Positions 17,844 to 28,129 of a DNA stretch of 42,380 nt are shown here, one piece after another. The DNA comes from Candidatus Zixiibacteriota bacterium (lineage in GTDB: Bacteria > Zixibacteria > MSB-5A5 > GN15 > FEB-12): the NCBI GenBank assembly GCA_028715215.1, contig JAQUSF010000016.1:1-42380 (forward strand). Reading direction: 5' to 3'. The notes beneath the pieces were generated by a model, which was given only the letters and a program-made list of their open reading frames with translations, was not told the origin of the DNA and did no database searches. Every line of letters starts with the position of its first letter. Within the stretch, counting starts at the first letter, position 1. The position numbers and the translations under genes were made by a program.

Positions 17844-20231
17844 CTATTCCCTCCACAGCGAATCCACCGGGTTGGCCAAGGCGGATTTGACCGCCTGGAA
17901 ACTGACGGTAAGCATAGCAATTATTATGGATGCCATTCCGGCCGATATAAAAATGTGCCAGGAGATACCGGTGCGATAAGCAAAATCTTGCAGCCAGCGG
18001 TCAATCAACAGGTAGGCAACCGGCCAGGCCAGCAGATTGGCGCCAATCACCAAAAGTAAAAATTCCCTTGACAAAAGAGTCACCACATTGCTCACCGAGG
18101 CTCCCAGAACTTTTCTTATACCAATTTCTCTGGTCCGCTGTTGAGTAATAAAAGAAGCCAGACCAAAAAGACCCAGACCGGCTATCATCAAACCCAGTAA
18201 AGTAAAGATGCTGAAAATTTTTCCAAGGCGCGTCTCTGTTCGATACTGCATATCGAAATCCGCATCAAGGAAAAACAACTCACAGGGTTTATCCGGAAAC
18301 AAAGTCTGATATTTATTCCTGACAAAATCAACTGTTTTATCCAAAGCCGTCGTGTTGACCGTCAGAGTCAGATATTTAAAATCATCGCCTATTAAAAAAA
18401 TTATAAGCGGTTCCACCGTTTGCTGTAATCCGCGGAAATGGAAATCTTTCATTACTCCCGAAATTAATCTTCGCTCATCAAATAAGGTTTTTTCAAGAGC
18501 TTCTTCGAGCGATGTCCAGCCGAATTTTTTAACCGCCGCTTCATTAATAATGTAGCCATTTCTGACATCTTTCTGAAAAGGCTGTCCGGCGATTATTTCG
18601 AGTTGATAAGTCTTGATAAAATCATAATCAACCTGGAAAAAATTCATTGCCTGATTTTTGGTTGTTTCTTCGCCCGATGGCCATACCCGCCAGCGATACA
18701 TCCAGCGACCGGGGATACTTGATGACACGGTGGCGCCGGTAATTGAAGGATTTTGTAAAAATTCATTCTTGACGGTTTCATAATTAGTATCATTGAGAGC
18801 TTCCAGGTCGAGGCCGATAATTAATTTTTGTTCTTTGTTAAAACCGAGTGAATAATCTTTCATGAAGTTAATCTGTTTATATACGATAAGGGTTCCGGCA
18901 ATTAAAATGATGGAAATGGTAAATTGTCCCACTACCAGAATTTTGCGCAATAGTGCTCCTCGTGAGCCGGTCCTGATAGAACCTTTCAAAACCCTGGCCG
19001 GGCTGAACGATGAATGAAAGAATGCCGGATAACAACCAGCCAAGCATCCGGCTATCAACGTAACGACTAATATTTTTAATATAATATCGGGTTGGAAAAG
19101 TGAAGTTATTGTTAATTTATAACCTACCAAGTTATTGAACCAGGGGGCGGTCAAGTCGACAAGCAACAAGGCGCCAACCATGGAAATAAGAGAGATAATT
19201 ACCGACTCACCCATAAATTGCCAGAAGAGGTTATGACGATGTGCTCCGACAACCTTGCGTATGCCGACTTCACCGGCGCGGTTAGCCGCCCGCGCGGTGG
19301 TTAAGTTCATAAAATTCATGCAGGCTATCAATAATATCAATACGCCAACGCCTGAGAAAATATACAGGTATAAGGGATTACCTGAGGGTTCCATCTCCCA
19401 TGTTAAATTTGAATATAAATGAATATTTTTAAGAGGTTGTAAAAAAAGTGTCAGATTGGTTTTCTTTTCTTTTAATTGTTCGCCGATATATTGAGAAGGC
19501 AACTTACTTATTCTGTTTTCGAAATCTTCAACCGAATAACCGGGTGCCAGCTTGACATAAGTGGGAATGGAGCTTCCGTCCCAGCGGTGCATCCATTCCT
19601 CATTTTCGATCGTTATAAATGAACTGATAATACCATAATGCCAGTGTGTATTATCGGGTGGATTTTCAATGACCCCGGTTATTTCATAATTTCCTATACC
19701 AGTAGTGGTAAAAGGTTGAATGATATTAATAGTTTTCCCGTACGGATTTTCATCACCGAAATACTTGACAGCCATTTCCTTTGTCAAAACCGCCGTACCC
19801 GGACGGTTCAATGCTGTCAGCGGATCACCTTCGATAAAATTGATATTAAAAATATCGAAGACATCCGGGTCAGCGGCATTAATTTTATCCTCAAAAAATA
19901 CCCGCTCCTGGTATCTTACGGTATAAGCCCGCGATAAAGCCACGCGAGCAACTTTTTCCGCTTCAATGAAGTTTTGTTTTATAGTCGGAGCCACCATATC
20001 GCTGCAACCGGCAAAGCGTTCATCACGGGATTCGGTCACTTTATGCTGGCAAATCCGATAGATGCGTTCATAATCTTTTTGATAGCGGTCATAACTTAAT
20101 TCAAACTGGATATAATAAAGGATATAGAAGCCACAAGCCAGACCGACCGCCAGCCCGGCAATATTGATGAACGAATACCCTTTGTGCTTGAGCAGGTTCC
20201 TTATTGCAATTTTTAAATAATTGTTTAACAT
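17844..20231 (-). CDS. MacB/FtsX-type ABC permease (array copy 4)
   Basis: 795 residues from the ATG at 20231, which has GGAGG 8 nt upstream; a TTG five codons earlier is a poorer start. It begins MLNNYLKIAIRNLLKHKGYS and then has the signal-anchor-like first membrane segment with GLAVGLACGF. A periplasmic domain, an FtsX domain with GEVGIRKVVGAHR, a second periplasmic domain and a final FtsX domain with TREIGIRKVLGAS follow, ending AVKSALANPVDSLWRE. The coupling helices that contact an ATPase are intact in both halves. It follows copy 3 by 18 bp in the same transcript, and 57 bp separate it from the second ATPase. Together with the other copies it forms a multi-permease exporter family; the substrate is unknown. 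Confidence 0.93.
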   Translation of the reverse strand: MLNNYLKIAIRNLLKHKGYSFINIAGLAVGLACGFYILYYIQFELSYDRYQKDYERIYRICQHKVTESRDERFAGCSDMVAPTIKQNFIEAEKVARVALSRAYTVRYQERVFFEDKINAADPDVFDIFNINFIEGDPLTALNRPGTAVLTKEMAVKYFGDENPYGKTINIIQPFTTTGIGNYEITGVIENPPDNTHWHYGIISSFITIENEEWMHRWDGSSIPTYVKLAPGYSVEDFENRISKLPSQYIGEQLKEKKTNLTLFLQPLKNIHLYSNLTWEMEPSGNPLYLYIFSGVGVLILLIACMNFMNLTTARAANRAGEVGIRKVVGAHRHNLFWQFMGESVIISLISMVGALLLVDLTAPWFNNLVGYKLTITSLFQPDIILKILVVTLIAGCLAGCYPAFFHSSFSPARVLKGSIRTGSRGALLRKILVVGQFTISIILIAGTLIVYKQINFMKDYSLGFNKEQKLIIGLDLEALNDTNYETVKNEFLQNPSITGATVSSSIPGRWMYRWRVWPSGEETTKNQAMNFFQVDYDFIKTYQLEIIAGQPFQKDVRNGYIINEAAVKKFGWTSLEEALEKTLFDERRLISGVMKDFHFRGLQQTVEPLIIFLIGDDFKYLTLTVNTTALDKTVDFVRNKYQTLFPDKPCELFFLDADFDMQYRTETRLGKIFSIFTLLGLMIAGLGLFGLASFITQQRTREIGIRKVLGASVSNVVTLLSREFLLLVIGANLLAWPVAYLLIDRWLQDFAYRTGISWHIFISAGMASIIIAMLTVSFQAVKSALANPVDSLWRE

Positions 20232-20249
20232 TCTCAAAACCTCCAAGTA

Positions 20250-22607
20250 CTATTCATACCTTAAAGCTTTGACCGGTTTGGTTAGAGCCGCCTTAACCGC
20301 CTGATAACCGACCGTACTTATAGTAATCACTAAAAACAAGAAGCTCGCAGCAATGAAAACGGTAATATCAATATTTTCTCGATAAGCGAATTTTTGTAAC
20401 AAGTAGTTCATCATTAAAAAAGCTAATGGCCATGCAACTACATTGGCTATGATTACATGCAATATAAATTCTTTTGAAATTAATTTTATAATCCCCATAA
20501 CGGATGAACCAAGCACCTTGCGAATACCAATTTCTCTGGTACGATGCTCGGTCATATAGGTAACCAAACCAAAAAGGCCCAGACAGGAAACAATAATTGT
20601 CAAAAAGGAAGCATACTTAAATATGGTTAACAAGCGCGTGTCGTCTACGTAGTATTGATTGAAAGCTTCATTCAAAAAGTAACAATTAGAATGTCCATTA
20701 GGTTCAAATTTTTCATAAACCTGTTTAATGTGACTCAGGGCAAGCGTCATGTAATCCGGATCTATCCGAATATATATATTCTGGCGGTCAGACGAATAAA
20801 TCAATATCATTGGTTTCAGACTTTCATACAAAGGTTCCAGATGAAAATCTTTTACGACTCCAATAATTTTCCGTTCCCTTCCCCAGTAACTGAATTTTTT
20901 ACCAATGGGATTTTCTATACCCGCCAGACGAACCAGTGATTCGTTCAAAATCAGACCTTCCAATGTATCCGATGGAAATTCGGGAGAATAAAACCGACCC
21001 TCGAGCATTTCCATCTTCATTGTCTTGGCATAATCATAAGACACCCAGTCAAAATGAATCACAAGTTTTTGATTGGGGTCCCGACCTTCCCAGCTCCAGT
21101 TATTACCAATAGTACTGTTAATGTGAACCAGATTCTGGTTGGAGGAGGTGACATCCAGAACATCTGGATACTGTAACACTTGCTCTTTAAAGGAATCATA
21201 GTGTTCCGCAACTCCTCCGGTAGGTCTCAGACAGAGAACGTTGTTTTTATCGTAGCCGAGGTTCTTGTTTTTGATATATTCGATTTGCTGAAAGAGTACA
21301 AGAGTACAAATAGTAATACCTACCGAAAGTGTAAATTGCACCACAACCAATATTCGTCGAAACCGCATACCTCCACGACCAGATGTAAAGATACCTTTTA
21401 AAACTTTTACCGGTTGAAAACCCGAAATGTAAAAAGCGGTATAGCCTCCTGACAGGATACCGGTTATGACCATCAGCATCAGTAGACTCAAAATCAACTT
21501 CCAATCAATCAGACTTATACTCAAGCTTTTTTGGGCGATATCATTGAAAACGGGTAAAACCAGTTCAACCCCTACCAGCGCCAGAATAAAAGCACCCAGA
21601 GCAAGGAGCACTGCTTCACCCAGGAGTTGTCTGATTAAATCGGCTCGGCTGGCGCCGACTACTTTGCGCAGGCCAATTTCTTTTGCTCGTCCAGCTGAGC
21701 GGGCAGTCGTTATATTAATAAAATTCATACAGGCAATTAAAAGAATTATCACGGCAACAGCTATCATGATATACACAGACTGGATACTTCCTCCACCGTA
21801 TCCAAAACCCTGCAGGTGCAAAGCTGTCAAAGGCACCAGGGATATAGTATAGGGATAGATATCCTTCCCCGTCCTCTGTTTGTATATATTGCTCGACAAG
21901 TTTTGAAATTTTTCATTTATAGTTGCAATGTCAGCATCTTTTTTAAAAAGAAAATAGGTATAATAATCAGCGCCTTTCCATTCGTTAATATTTTCGCCGT
22001 ATTCCAGAAGCAAGGCGAAAGGAACAACAACTTCGAATTGAAGAGTGGAGTTATCGGGAATATTCTTCATCACTCCGGTGACAGTGAGGTATGTTTGATT
22101 ATTTATTGTCAGCACTTGTCCCAGAGCTTTTTCATCACCGAAATATTTTTGTGCTATTTTTTCAGAAATAACAATCGAATGAGGATCGACTAAGACTTTT
22201 GCAATGTCGCCCTCAATCAGCGGAAAAGAAAAGATACTGAAATATGAAGGGTCGGTCAGGCAAAGTTGTTCATTAAAAGACTTGTTCTGATAGGAAATTG
22301 GCATATAGCAAGCGAAATACCTGACATAATTTATTATTTCGGGAATGTTTTCTTGCAACGTCGGTGCCAGTGGTGCCTGCTGGGTATTGACGACCTGCTG
22401 TCCGGTATTAAGCTGTTGGGTACTTACCATCAAAAAAGCATTATCGCCATTGGAATGAAATCGGTCATAGCTCAACTCATCGATTACCCATAGCACAATT
22501 AGCATACAGACCATCAGACCTATCGTCAAGCCGGTGATATTAATGACGGTATAACCCTTATGTTTACATATGTTCCTTAATGCAATTTTTAAATAATTAT
22601 TTAACAT
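20250..22607 (-). CDS. MacB/FtsX-type ABC permease (array copy 3)
   Basis: 785 residues with the same two-half layout. It begins MLNNYLKIALRNICKHKGYT. The first FtsX half carries RAKEIGLRKVVGASR and the second TREIGIRKVLGSS; the end is AVKAALTKPVKALRYE. The periplasmic domains carry the family pattern seen in the other copies, for example FSIFSFPLIEGD, YFGDEKALGQVL and IGVVKDFHLEPL. The gene follows copy 2 by 10 bp. Codon use looks more A/T-rich than copies 4 and 5, which might reflect a different age or origin; that is an impression from reading, not a calculation. It needs an ATPase supplied in trans, presumably one of the two in this cluster. Confidence 0.93.
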   Translation of the reverse strand: MLNNYLKIALRNICKHKGYTVINITGLTIGLMVCMLIVLWVIDELSYDRFHSNGDNAFLMVSTQQLNTGQQVVNTQQAPLAPTLQENIPEIINYVRYFACYMPISYQNKSFNEQLCLTDPSYFSIFSFPLIEGDIAKVLVDPHSIVISEKIAQKYFGDEKALGQVLTINNQTYLTVTGVMKNIPDNSTLQFEVVVPFALLLEYGENINEWKGADYYTYFLFKKDADIATINEKFQNLSSNIYKQRTGKDIYPYTISLVPLTALHLQGFGYGGGSIQSVYIMIAVAVIILLIACMNFINITTARSAGRAKEIGLRKVVGASRADLIRQLLGEAVLLALGAFILALVGVELVLPVFNDIAQKSLSISLIDWKLILSLLMLMVITGILSGGYTAFYISGFQPVKVLKGIFTSGRGGMRFRRILVVVQFTLSVGITICTLVLFQQIEYIKNKNLGYDKNNVLCLRPTGGVAEHYDSFKEQVLQYPDVLDVTSSNQNLVHINSTIGNNWSWEGRDPNQKLVIHFDWVSYDYAKTMKMEMLEGRFYSPEFPSDTLEGLILNESLVRLAGIENPIGKKFSYWGRERKIIGVVKDFHLEPLYESLKPMILIYSSDRQNIYIRIDPDYMTLALSHIKQVYEKFEPNGHSNCYFLNEAFNQYYVDDTRLLTIFKYASFLTIIVSCLGLFGLVTYMTEHRTREIGIRKVLGSSVMGIIKLISKEFILHVIIANVVAWPLAFLMMNYLLQKFAYRENIDITVFIAASFLFLVITISTVGYQAVKAALTKPVKALRYE

Positions 22608-22617
22608 TTAAAACCTT

Positions 22618-25032
22618 TCATTCATGTCTTAGTGCTTCAACCGGATTGAGAATCGCCGTTTTGACAGCCTGATAACCCACGGTTATAACGGCAATAACCA
22701 TTGAAATCAAGGCCGTCAGTACGAATACTCCCATCCCGATATCAACATGATAGGCGAAACTCTCCAGCCAGCGTTTCATGATTAAGTATGCCAGAGGCCA
22801 GGCAAATACATTGGCAAGAAGCACCAGGAAGATAAATTCTCTTAACATTAATCTCACAATGCCGACTATTGACGCTCCGAGTACCTTGCGAACAGCTATT
22901 TCCCGGGTGCGCTGTTCGGCAGTGAATGAGGATAAACCCAGCAGACCCAGACAGCCTATCAGAACCGCCAGTAAACTAAATGATAGTACCAGATTACCCA
23001 ATTGTTCATCATGACGGTACTGTTTGGCAAATGATTCGTCCAGGAAAAAATAATCAAAGGGAAGATTCGAATTAAAGTTTGACCAGCGGTTTGCAATCAA
23101 ATCCATGGTGTTTCTGATATTGCCAGGCTCCAGGCGTATCGATAAGAATCTGATGGTTTCAAGAAACGGCTCATACTTATTAACGATAATAAGAGGTTCT
23201 ACAGGTTCATGAAGCGAGCTGAGGTGAAAATCTTTGACAACCCCTATCACTGTATTGGAAAGGTATCCCCCTTCTTCTGACTCCGGGTTGGTTTGCTTGA
23301 TAATTTTACCTATCGCCTCATCCCAGCCAAACTTGGCGGCAGCGGTTTCGTTAATTATGACTGACTCAACACTGTCGGTGGCTATTGCTTTCGAGAAATT
23401 CCTGCCTGAAACCAGCTCGATACCCATGGCTGGGAGATAACGCTCGTCAATTTTCATCACTGCTATCAACTGGCTCTGATCTTCCGAAAAACCCTCCGGC
23501 AGGAAACTCTGCATGCTGCCTCCCCGGCCCGGCACCCCTGAGGATAAAGCGACATCAACCACGCCAGCCAGACCGGAAAGCTCGTTCTTTAATGACTCCT
23601 GCTGACTTAATCGGAATCTATTCATATTGGGAATCACCACCACCTGCTCCTGTTGAAAACCAAGATCGACCGAACGTACGTAGTTAAGCTGATTGTAAAC
23701 GATAATTGTGCCGGCAATAAGGGTAATGGAAAAAGTAAATTGAAAGATAACCAGGACACTTCTGAAGCGAGCATTGGTACGGCCGGATTTCAAATCACCC
23801 TTCAATACCTTGATTGGCCGGAACGAAGACAGGTAGAATGCCGGATAACTGCCCGCCGCCAGACCGACCAGCAACACCAAGACCAGAAGACCGGGAATAA
23901 ACCAGGGCAATTGCCAGAAACTTACACTCAATTCACGGCCGGTGATGCTGCCAAATAATGGTAAAAATAATTCCAAAAGTAACAGTGCCAGAATGACCGC
24001 CAGCAGGCTGAACAATATCGATTCACCAATAAACTGCCTGATTAATTTGCTTCTCACCGCCCCGAATGTTTTACGCATGCCGACTTCTTTGGCGCGACCC
24101 AGTGCCCGGGCGGTGGCCAGGTTGATGAAATTGACGCAGGCAATCAAAAGAATGAAAACAGCAATTCCCGAAAACAGGTACACATAATCAATATTACCGT
24201 TGCCAGCCAGCTCACCCATCATATGGGAATTAAGATGAATGGAAGTCAATGGCTGAAGGAACAGTTTGATGCTGACGCCTATTTGTTGCAACTGTTCGCC
24301 AAAGTTTTTATCGATTAAGGCGGGCAATTTAGCTTCAAGCGCCCGGTAATCGTTATTTTTTTCAAGAAGAATATAGGCATAGTCAACAATATTCCCCCAT
24401 TCCGACCGCCAGGCTTCTTCTTTGACCAGGGTTTCATACGAACAGAGAATATCGAATGTAAAATGTGAATTACGCGGGACATCTTTGACCACCCCGGTAA
24501 TAGTAAAATTTCTATTGTCGTTGCAAAGGAGTGTTTTGCCTATTGGATTTTCATCGCCGAAATATTTACGCGCTATGGTTTCACATAAAACTGCTGTCAG
24601 AGGAGCGGTCAGTGCCTTGCCGGGGTCACCTTCGACCAGCGGAAAAGAGAATATATCGAAAACGGAATTGTCTGCAAACAGGATTCCTTCTTCGTAAAAA
24701 ACTTTATCGCCGTATCGAACGGAAGTTCGACCTGATTTGGAAAATCTGACAGCATTGACAACTTCGGGATATTCGCTGACCATAGCCGGAGCCATCGGCA
24801 AACTGACCAGGGGCGCCGTGCGACTGATTCCGCCTATAGTCAACTCATGGCCAACCCGGTAAATGCGTTCAGCATTTTCGTGATACCTGTCAAAACTCAG
24901 TTCCTCCAGGACCCACATGGTGATCAGAATGCAACAAGCCATTCCAATAGCCAGTCCTGCAATATTAATTGATGAATAACCCTTATTCCTTTTGATGTTT
25001 CGCAAGGCGAATTTTAAATAATTTCTTAACAT
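22618..25032 (-). CDS. MacB/FtsX-type ABC permease (array copy 2)
   Basis: 804 residues. It begins MLRNYLKFALRNIKRNKGYS, followed by the first membrane segment and GLAIGMACCI. The first FtsX domain carries RAKEVGMRKTFGAVR and the second TREIAVRKVLGAS; the end is AVKTAILNPVEALRHE. The periplasmic domains carry the FDIFSFPLVEGDPGKAL and YFGDENPIGKTLL signatures shared by the family, and IGVVKDFHLSSLHEP in the second one. About eight membrane segments are expected. It lies 20 bp after copy 1 and 10 bp before copy 3, so it is surely in the same transcript. The role is as for the other copies: ATP-driven export or extraction from the inner membrane, with unknown cargo. Confidence 0.93.
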   Translation of the reverse strand: MLRNYLKFALRNIKRNKGYSSINIAGLAIGMACCILITMWVLEELSFDRYHENAERIYRVGHELTIGGISRTAPLVSLPMAPAMVSEYPEVVNAVRFSKSGRTSVRYGDKVFYEEGILFADNSVFDIFSFPLVEGDPGKALTAPLTAVLCETIARKYFGDENPIGKTLLCNDNRNFTITGVVKDVPRNSHFTFDILCSYETLVKEEAWRSEWGNIVDYAYILLEKNNDYRALEAKLPALIDKNFGEQLQQIGVSIKLFLQPLTSIHLNSHMMGELAGNGNIDYVYLFSGIAVFILLIACVNFINLATARALGRAKEVGMRKTFGAVRSKLIRQFIGESILFSLLAVILALLLLELFLPLFGSITGRELSVSFWQLPWFIPGLLVLVLLVGLAAGSYPAFYLSSFRPIKVLKGDLKSGRTNARFRSVLVIFQFTFSITLIAGTIIVYNQLNYVRSVDLGFQQEQVVVIPNMNRFRLSQQESLKNELSGLAGVVDVALSSGVPGRGGSMQSFLPEGFSEDQSQLIAVMKIDERYLPAMGIELVSGRNFSKAIATDSVESVIINETAAAKFGWDEAIGKIIKQTNPESEEGGYLSNTVIGVVKDFHLSSLHEPVEPLIIVNKYEPFLETIRFLSIRLEPGNIRNTMDLIANRWSNFNSNLPFDYFFLDESFAKQYRHDEQLGNLVLSFSLLAVLIGCLGLLGLSSFTAEQRTREIAVRKVLGASIVGIVRLMLREFIFLVLLANVFAWPLAYLIMKRWLESFAYHVDIGMGVFVLTALISMVIAVITVGYQAVKTAILNPVEALRHE

Positions 25033-25052
25033 TTATAAGATCCTCAAGATAA

Positions 25053-27464
25053 CTATTCATGCCTTAAAACTTCCACCGGGTTGGTCAATGCCGATTTTAT
25101 AGATTGAAATGCCACTGTTAACACTGCTATAAGCAGAGCCACTGCCCCCGATAAAACAAAGATATACCAGGATAATTGAATACGGTAAGAATATGTTTCC
25201 AGCCACCGGTTCATACCATAATAAGCCAGGGGCCAGGCAACCATGTTAGCCAGCAGCACCCATTTCGTGTACTGCCGGGACAACATTAAAGACAATGAGG
25301 TGACCGTGGCTCCAAAAACCTTCCGGATACCAATTTCCCTGGTTCTTCTCTCAGCCGTATAAGAAGCCAGACCTAAAAGGCCCAGACAGGCCAGGAACAG
25401 AGCAATAATCGTGGTATATGTAAATATTGTTTTTAAATTCTGTTCCGAACGATACATTTCGGCAATACGATCCTCAAACATAAAATAATTGAAGGGGACA
25501 ACCGAACACTCCTTCCAGGTATTTCTGATATATTCAAGCGTATTCGATAAATTATCCGGCTCGACTTTAATCGACATGGAATATAATTCATTGGAAGACA
25601 ATTTAACGGCCAACGGTTGAACCGATTCATGGAGAGAATTAAAATGAAAATCTTTTATCACGCCGATAACCTTGCCCTTGTCTCTTTCACAAATACCGAA
25701 ATTTTTGCCTACTGCCGTTTCCCAGCCCAGAGCTTTCAGGGCGGCTTCGTTAAGAAGATACGCATTCTTGCTGTCACTGGGGAAATCCCTTGAAAAATTA
25801 CGACCTTCAAGAAGTTCAATATTATAAAAATCAAGAAAATTATAATCGACTTTTGTCCACACGAAGAACGGGGTGGGGTCACTTGCGTTCATTCCCTCAT
25901 ACCAGATATGCGTAGCCCCTCCTCCTTCTTCAAAGGGATAAGTTAAAGAGCGGGTAATGTCCAGAATTCCAGGATGATTGAGTAACTTTTCAGTGAATGA
26001 AGAGAGGTCTTTTGACATTCGGAAACCCCTGGCGGGCACAGCTATGATATTCTTGGTTTCATAGCCCTTGTCCTTGCCGCCGATAAAAGTAAGCTGCTGG
26101 TAAACGACCGCCGTACAGATTATCAGTCCTATAGCGATAACATTCTGACTTAGTACCAGACCATTGCGGAAAAAGGAGGGTTTTCTGTTGACTCCGACAG
26201 GATTACCGCTCATAATATCCAGGGCTTTATAAGACGAAATGAAAAGGGCCGGATAAACACCGGCCAGCAAACCCACCACCAGAGCCAAACCGATTAAAAC
26301 CGACATTTGATAAACATCAGCAAGCGGATTAAAATCGAGTTCGATGCCTACTAAATCATTGAAATACGGCAGACCCAATTCCACCAGAGCCACTGACAGA
26401 AGAAGAGTGAACAAGGTAAGGAAAATCGATTCACCCAGGAATTGTCTGATTAGACCAAACCGTTTGGCTCCCAGAATTTTTCTGACACCGACTTCCTTCA
26501 TCCGGCTGGTTGATCTCGCCGTCGATAAATTCATATAATTGAAAATGGAAATTACCAGTATTAAAAGCGCCATCACCGACACGAATATGACATACCGAAG
26601 ATCGCTGTTGTTTTCCAGCTCGAAACCTCCCCGGCCCTGAAGGTGGATATCCGTCATGGGCTGAAGGATAAATTTCATAAATTTTACCTCGGTGTATTTT
26701 CCGTCGATCCAGGATTGAAATTTTTTCTCGAAAGCATTAAAGTCGCAGTCTTTTCTCAATTTGAAATATGTCTTCCCCGACAGTATACCCCAATCACCCA
26801 CACCGCGTAGACTTATCATACCACCGCCGGTAACGTTCTCATGCCAGTAATCACGCCGCGTTTCCATCGATACCAGAAAATCGAAATTCATGTGAGAATT
26901 AATCGGGATGTCATCGAGAATTCCGCTAATTTCAAGGTCGAAGACACTTCCGTATCTGACCGATTTTCCGATGGGATTATCGTCACCGAATATCTTCTGA
27001 GCCGTTTTTCTGGTAATTACCGCTCGATAAGGTTTTTCCAGAACTTCCGGATTACCCGCCAAAAAAGGGAAGCTGAAAACGTCGAAAAAAGACGGTTCTA
27101 CATAAAAGACTCTATTATCAAATAAAGCCTTATCCTGATACCTTATTAACGATTGACCCTCATCGCCGAACTGCGCCACAGCGCTGATTTCCGGGAAGTC
27201 TTCTTTCATCGCTTCAGCCAAAGGCAAGGGAGCGATATTGAGAAAAAGGCTGTCGCTATGCTCGAAAAAATTATTTTCTAGTATCACGCGATAAATATCA
27301 TCTGCATCTTTATGAAAACGGTCATAACTCAATTCATAGCGAATATAAACCAGAATCATAAGACATAAAGCCATCCCTACCGCCAGTCCGGCGATGTTTA
27401 TCAGAGAGAAGCTCTTATGCCTTATCAAATTTCTTAAGGCTACTTTAAAATAATTTTTTATCAT
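25053..27464 (-). CDS. MacB/FtsX-type ABC permease (array copy 1)
   Basis: 803 residues from the ATG at 27464 (a GAG 5 nt upstream); a GTG two codons earlier is possible. It begins MIKNYFKVALRNLIRHKSFS with GLAVGMALCL in the first membrane segment. The first FtsX domain carries RMKEVGVRKILGAKR, the second TREIGIRKVFGAT, and the end is SIKSALTNPVEVLRHE. The first periplasmic domain contains FDVFSFPFLAGNPEVL and IFGDDNPIGKSV, the second IGVIKDFHFNSLHESV. It is the first intact permease after the ATPase and 91-residue genes. A deletion remnant of a further copy lies just upstream of it (27484-27742). The cargo is unknown. Confidence 0.93.
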   Translation of the reverse strand: MIKNYFKVALRNLIRHKSFSLINIAGLAVGMALCLMILVYIRYELSYDRFHKDADDIYRVILENNFFEHSDSLFLNIAPLPLAEAMKEDFPEISAVAQFGDEGQSLIRYQDKALFDNRVFYVEPSFFDVFSFPFLAGNPEVLEKPYRAVITRKTAQKIFGDDNPIGKSVRYGSVFDLEISGILDDIPINSHMNFDFLVSMETRRDYWHENVTGGGMISLRGVGDWGILSGKTYFKLRKDCDFNAFEKKFQSWIDGKYTEVKFMKFILQPMTDIHLQGRGGFELENNSDLRYVIFVSVMALLILVISIFNYMNLSTARSTSRMKEVGVRKILGAKRFGLIRQFLGESIFLTLFTLLLSVALVELGLPYFNDLVGIELDFNPLADVYQMSVLIGLALVVGLLAGVYPALFISSYKALDIMSGNPVGVNRKPSFFRNGLVLSQNVIAIGLIICTAVVYQQLTFIGGKDKGYETKNIIAVPARGFRMSKDLSSFTEKLLNHPGILDITRSLTYPFEEGGGATHIWYEGMNASDPTPFFVWTKVDYNFLDFYNIELLEGRNFSRDFPSDSKNAYLLNEAALKALGWETAVGKNFGICERDKGKVIGVIKDFHFNSLHESVQPLAVKLSSNELYSMSIKVEPDNLSNTLEYIRNTWKECSVVPFNYFMFEDRIAEMYRSEQNLKTIFTYTTIIALFLACLGLLGLASYTAERRTREIGIRKVFGATVTSLSLMLSRQYTKWVLLANMVAWPLAYYGMNRWLETYSYRIQLSWYIFVLSGAVALLIAVLTVAFQSIKSALTNPVEVLRHE

Positions 27465-27483
27465 GACCACTCACACATAACTT

Positions 27484-27742
27484 TTACTCGTTTCGCAAAG
27501 CTTTGATCGGGTCAGTCAATGCGGCTTTAATGGCTTGTATACTGATTGTCAGAAAAGCAATGATGACCGTTACAACTCCTGACAGTATAAACACATACCA
27601 GTCAATAGTCGTGCGATAAGCAAAATTCATCAACCATCGATGTAAAAACAGGTAAGCCAGCGGCCAGGCACACAAATTCGCCATTATAACCTTTGTATTT
27701 AAGAATATTTCTTAAGGCAATGATCATATAATTTTTTAACAT
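27484..27742 (-). pseudogene. Deletion remnant of a further FtsX permease (start joined out of frame to end)
   Basis: Starting at ATG 27742 the first 19 codons read MLKNYMIIALRNILKYKGY, the standard N terminus of the neighbouring permeases. At 27685-27691 the sequence jumps to the last 65 codons of the same family, which read on in a different frame as ANLCAWPLAYLFLHRWLMN through AIKAALTDPIKALRNE and stop at 27484. The 259-bp length is not a multiple of three. About 2.1 kb is therefore missing compared with a full copy. The GGTTATA at the joint fits both the KGY codons of the start region and the V-I codons before MANL, suggesting a short-homology deletion. No functional product is expected. 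Confidence 0.88.
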
Positions 27743-27789
27743 TGAGCTATACTCTTAATATTTATTAGTTTTTCATAACCACTATTTTT

Positions 27790-28065
27790 TCACTCTTGAA
27801 CCGGTTGCTCTGCTCTCTGCCGGAACATGATAGGGACATTACCTTTCGTGGGTGCACCTATTTGTATCAATTCCCAGCCTTTTTCATGTTCTTTGATAAT
27901 GTGTCGAAGAACCTCAATTTTTTCCTCTGGCGGTTGCGGATTTTCTTCCCAATCGACAATCTCCACCCGGTATTTGATGGTGCGCTTGCGACCGTTTATC
28001 CTGACGTCAATTTCAATATTCTGCTCGGCTTCCAGCGTCGGAATTTGAATCACTACTTCACGCAT
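27790..28065 (-). CDS. Small hypothetical protein in ABC permease operon
   Basis: 91 residues that I do not recognise as a named family. The N-terminal half looks like paired beta strands (VVIQIPTLEAEQNIEIDVRI, RTIKYRVEIVDW). It is followed by a proline-rich turn, an amphipathic helix (KIEVLRHIIKEHEKGWELIQ) and a short strand with IMFRQR. The alternating pattern with GWELIQIG recalls small cytosolic domains of the DUF4177 type (EGWELVQ), but this is only a resemblance. There is no signal peptide or membrane segment. It lies between the ATPase and the permease array in the same transcript, so it may be an accessory or regulatory factor of the exporter. Gene order is the only evidence for that. 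Confidence 0.65.
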   Translation of the reverse strand: MREVVIQIPTLEAEQNIEIDVRINGRKRTIKYRVEIVDWEENPQPPEEKIEVLRHIIKEHEKGWELIQIGAPTKGNVPIMFRQRAEQPVQE

Positions 28066-28129
28066 ACCTTACTCGGTTTATAATGGCTTTATAAACCTCC
28101 AAATCAAACTCGTTGAAATCTCAGTTTTC

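Noticed and set aside
14325-27742. Repeated FtsX genes as an insertion sequence or other mobile repeat
   Set aside because: The copies differ throughout, lack terminal repeats or transposase, and are best explained as tandem paralogues with deletions.
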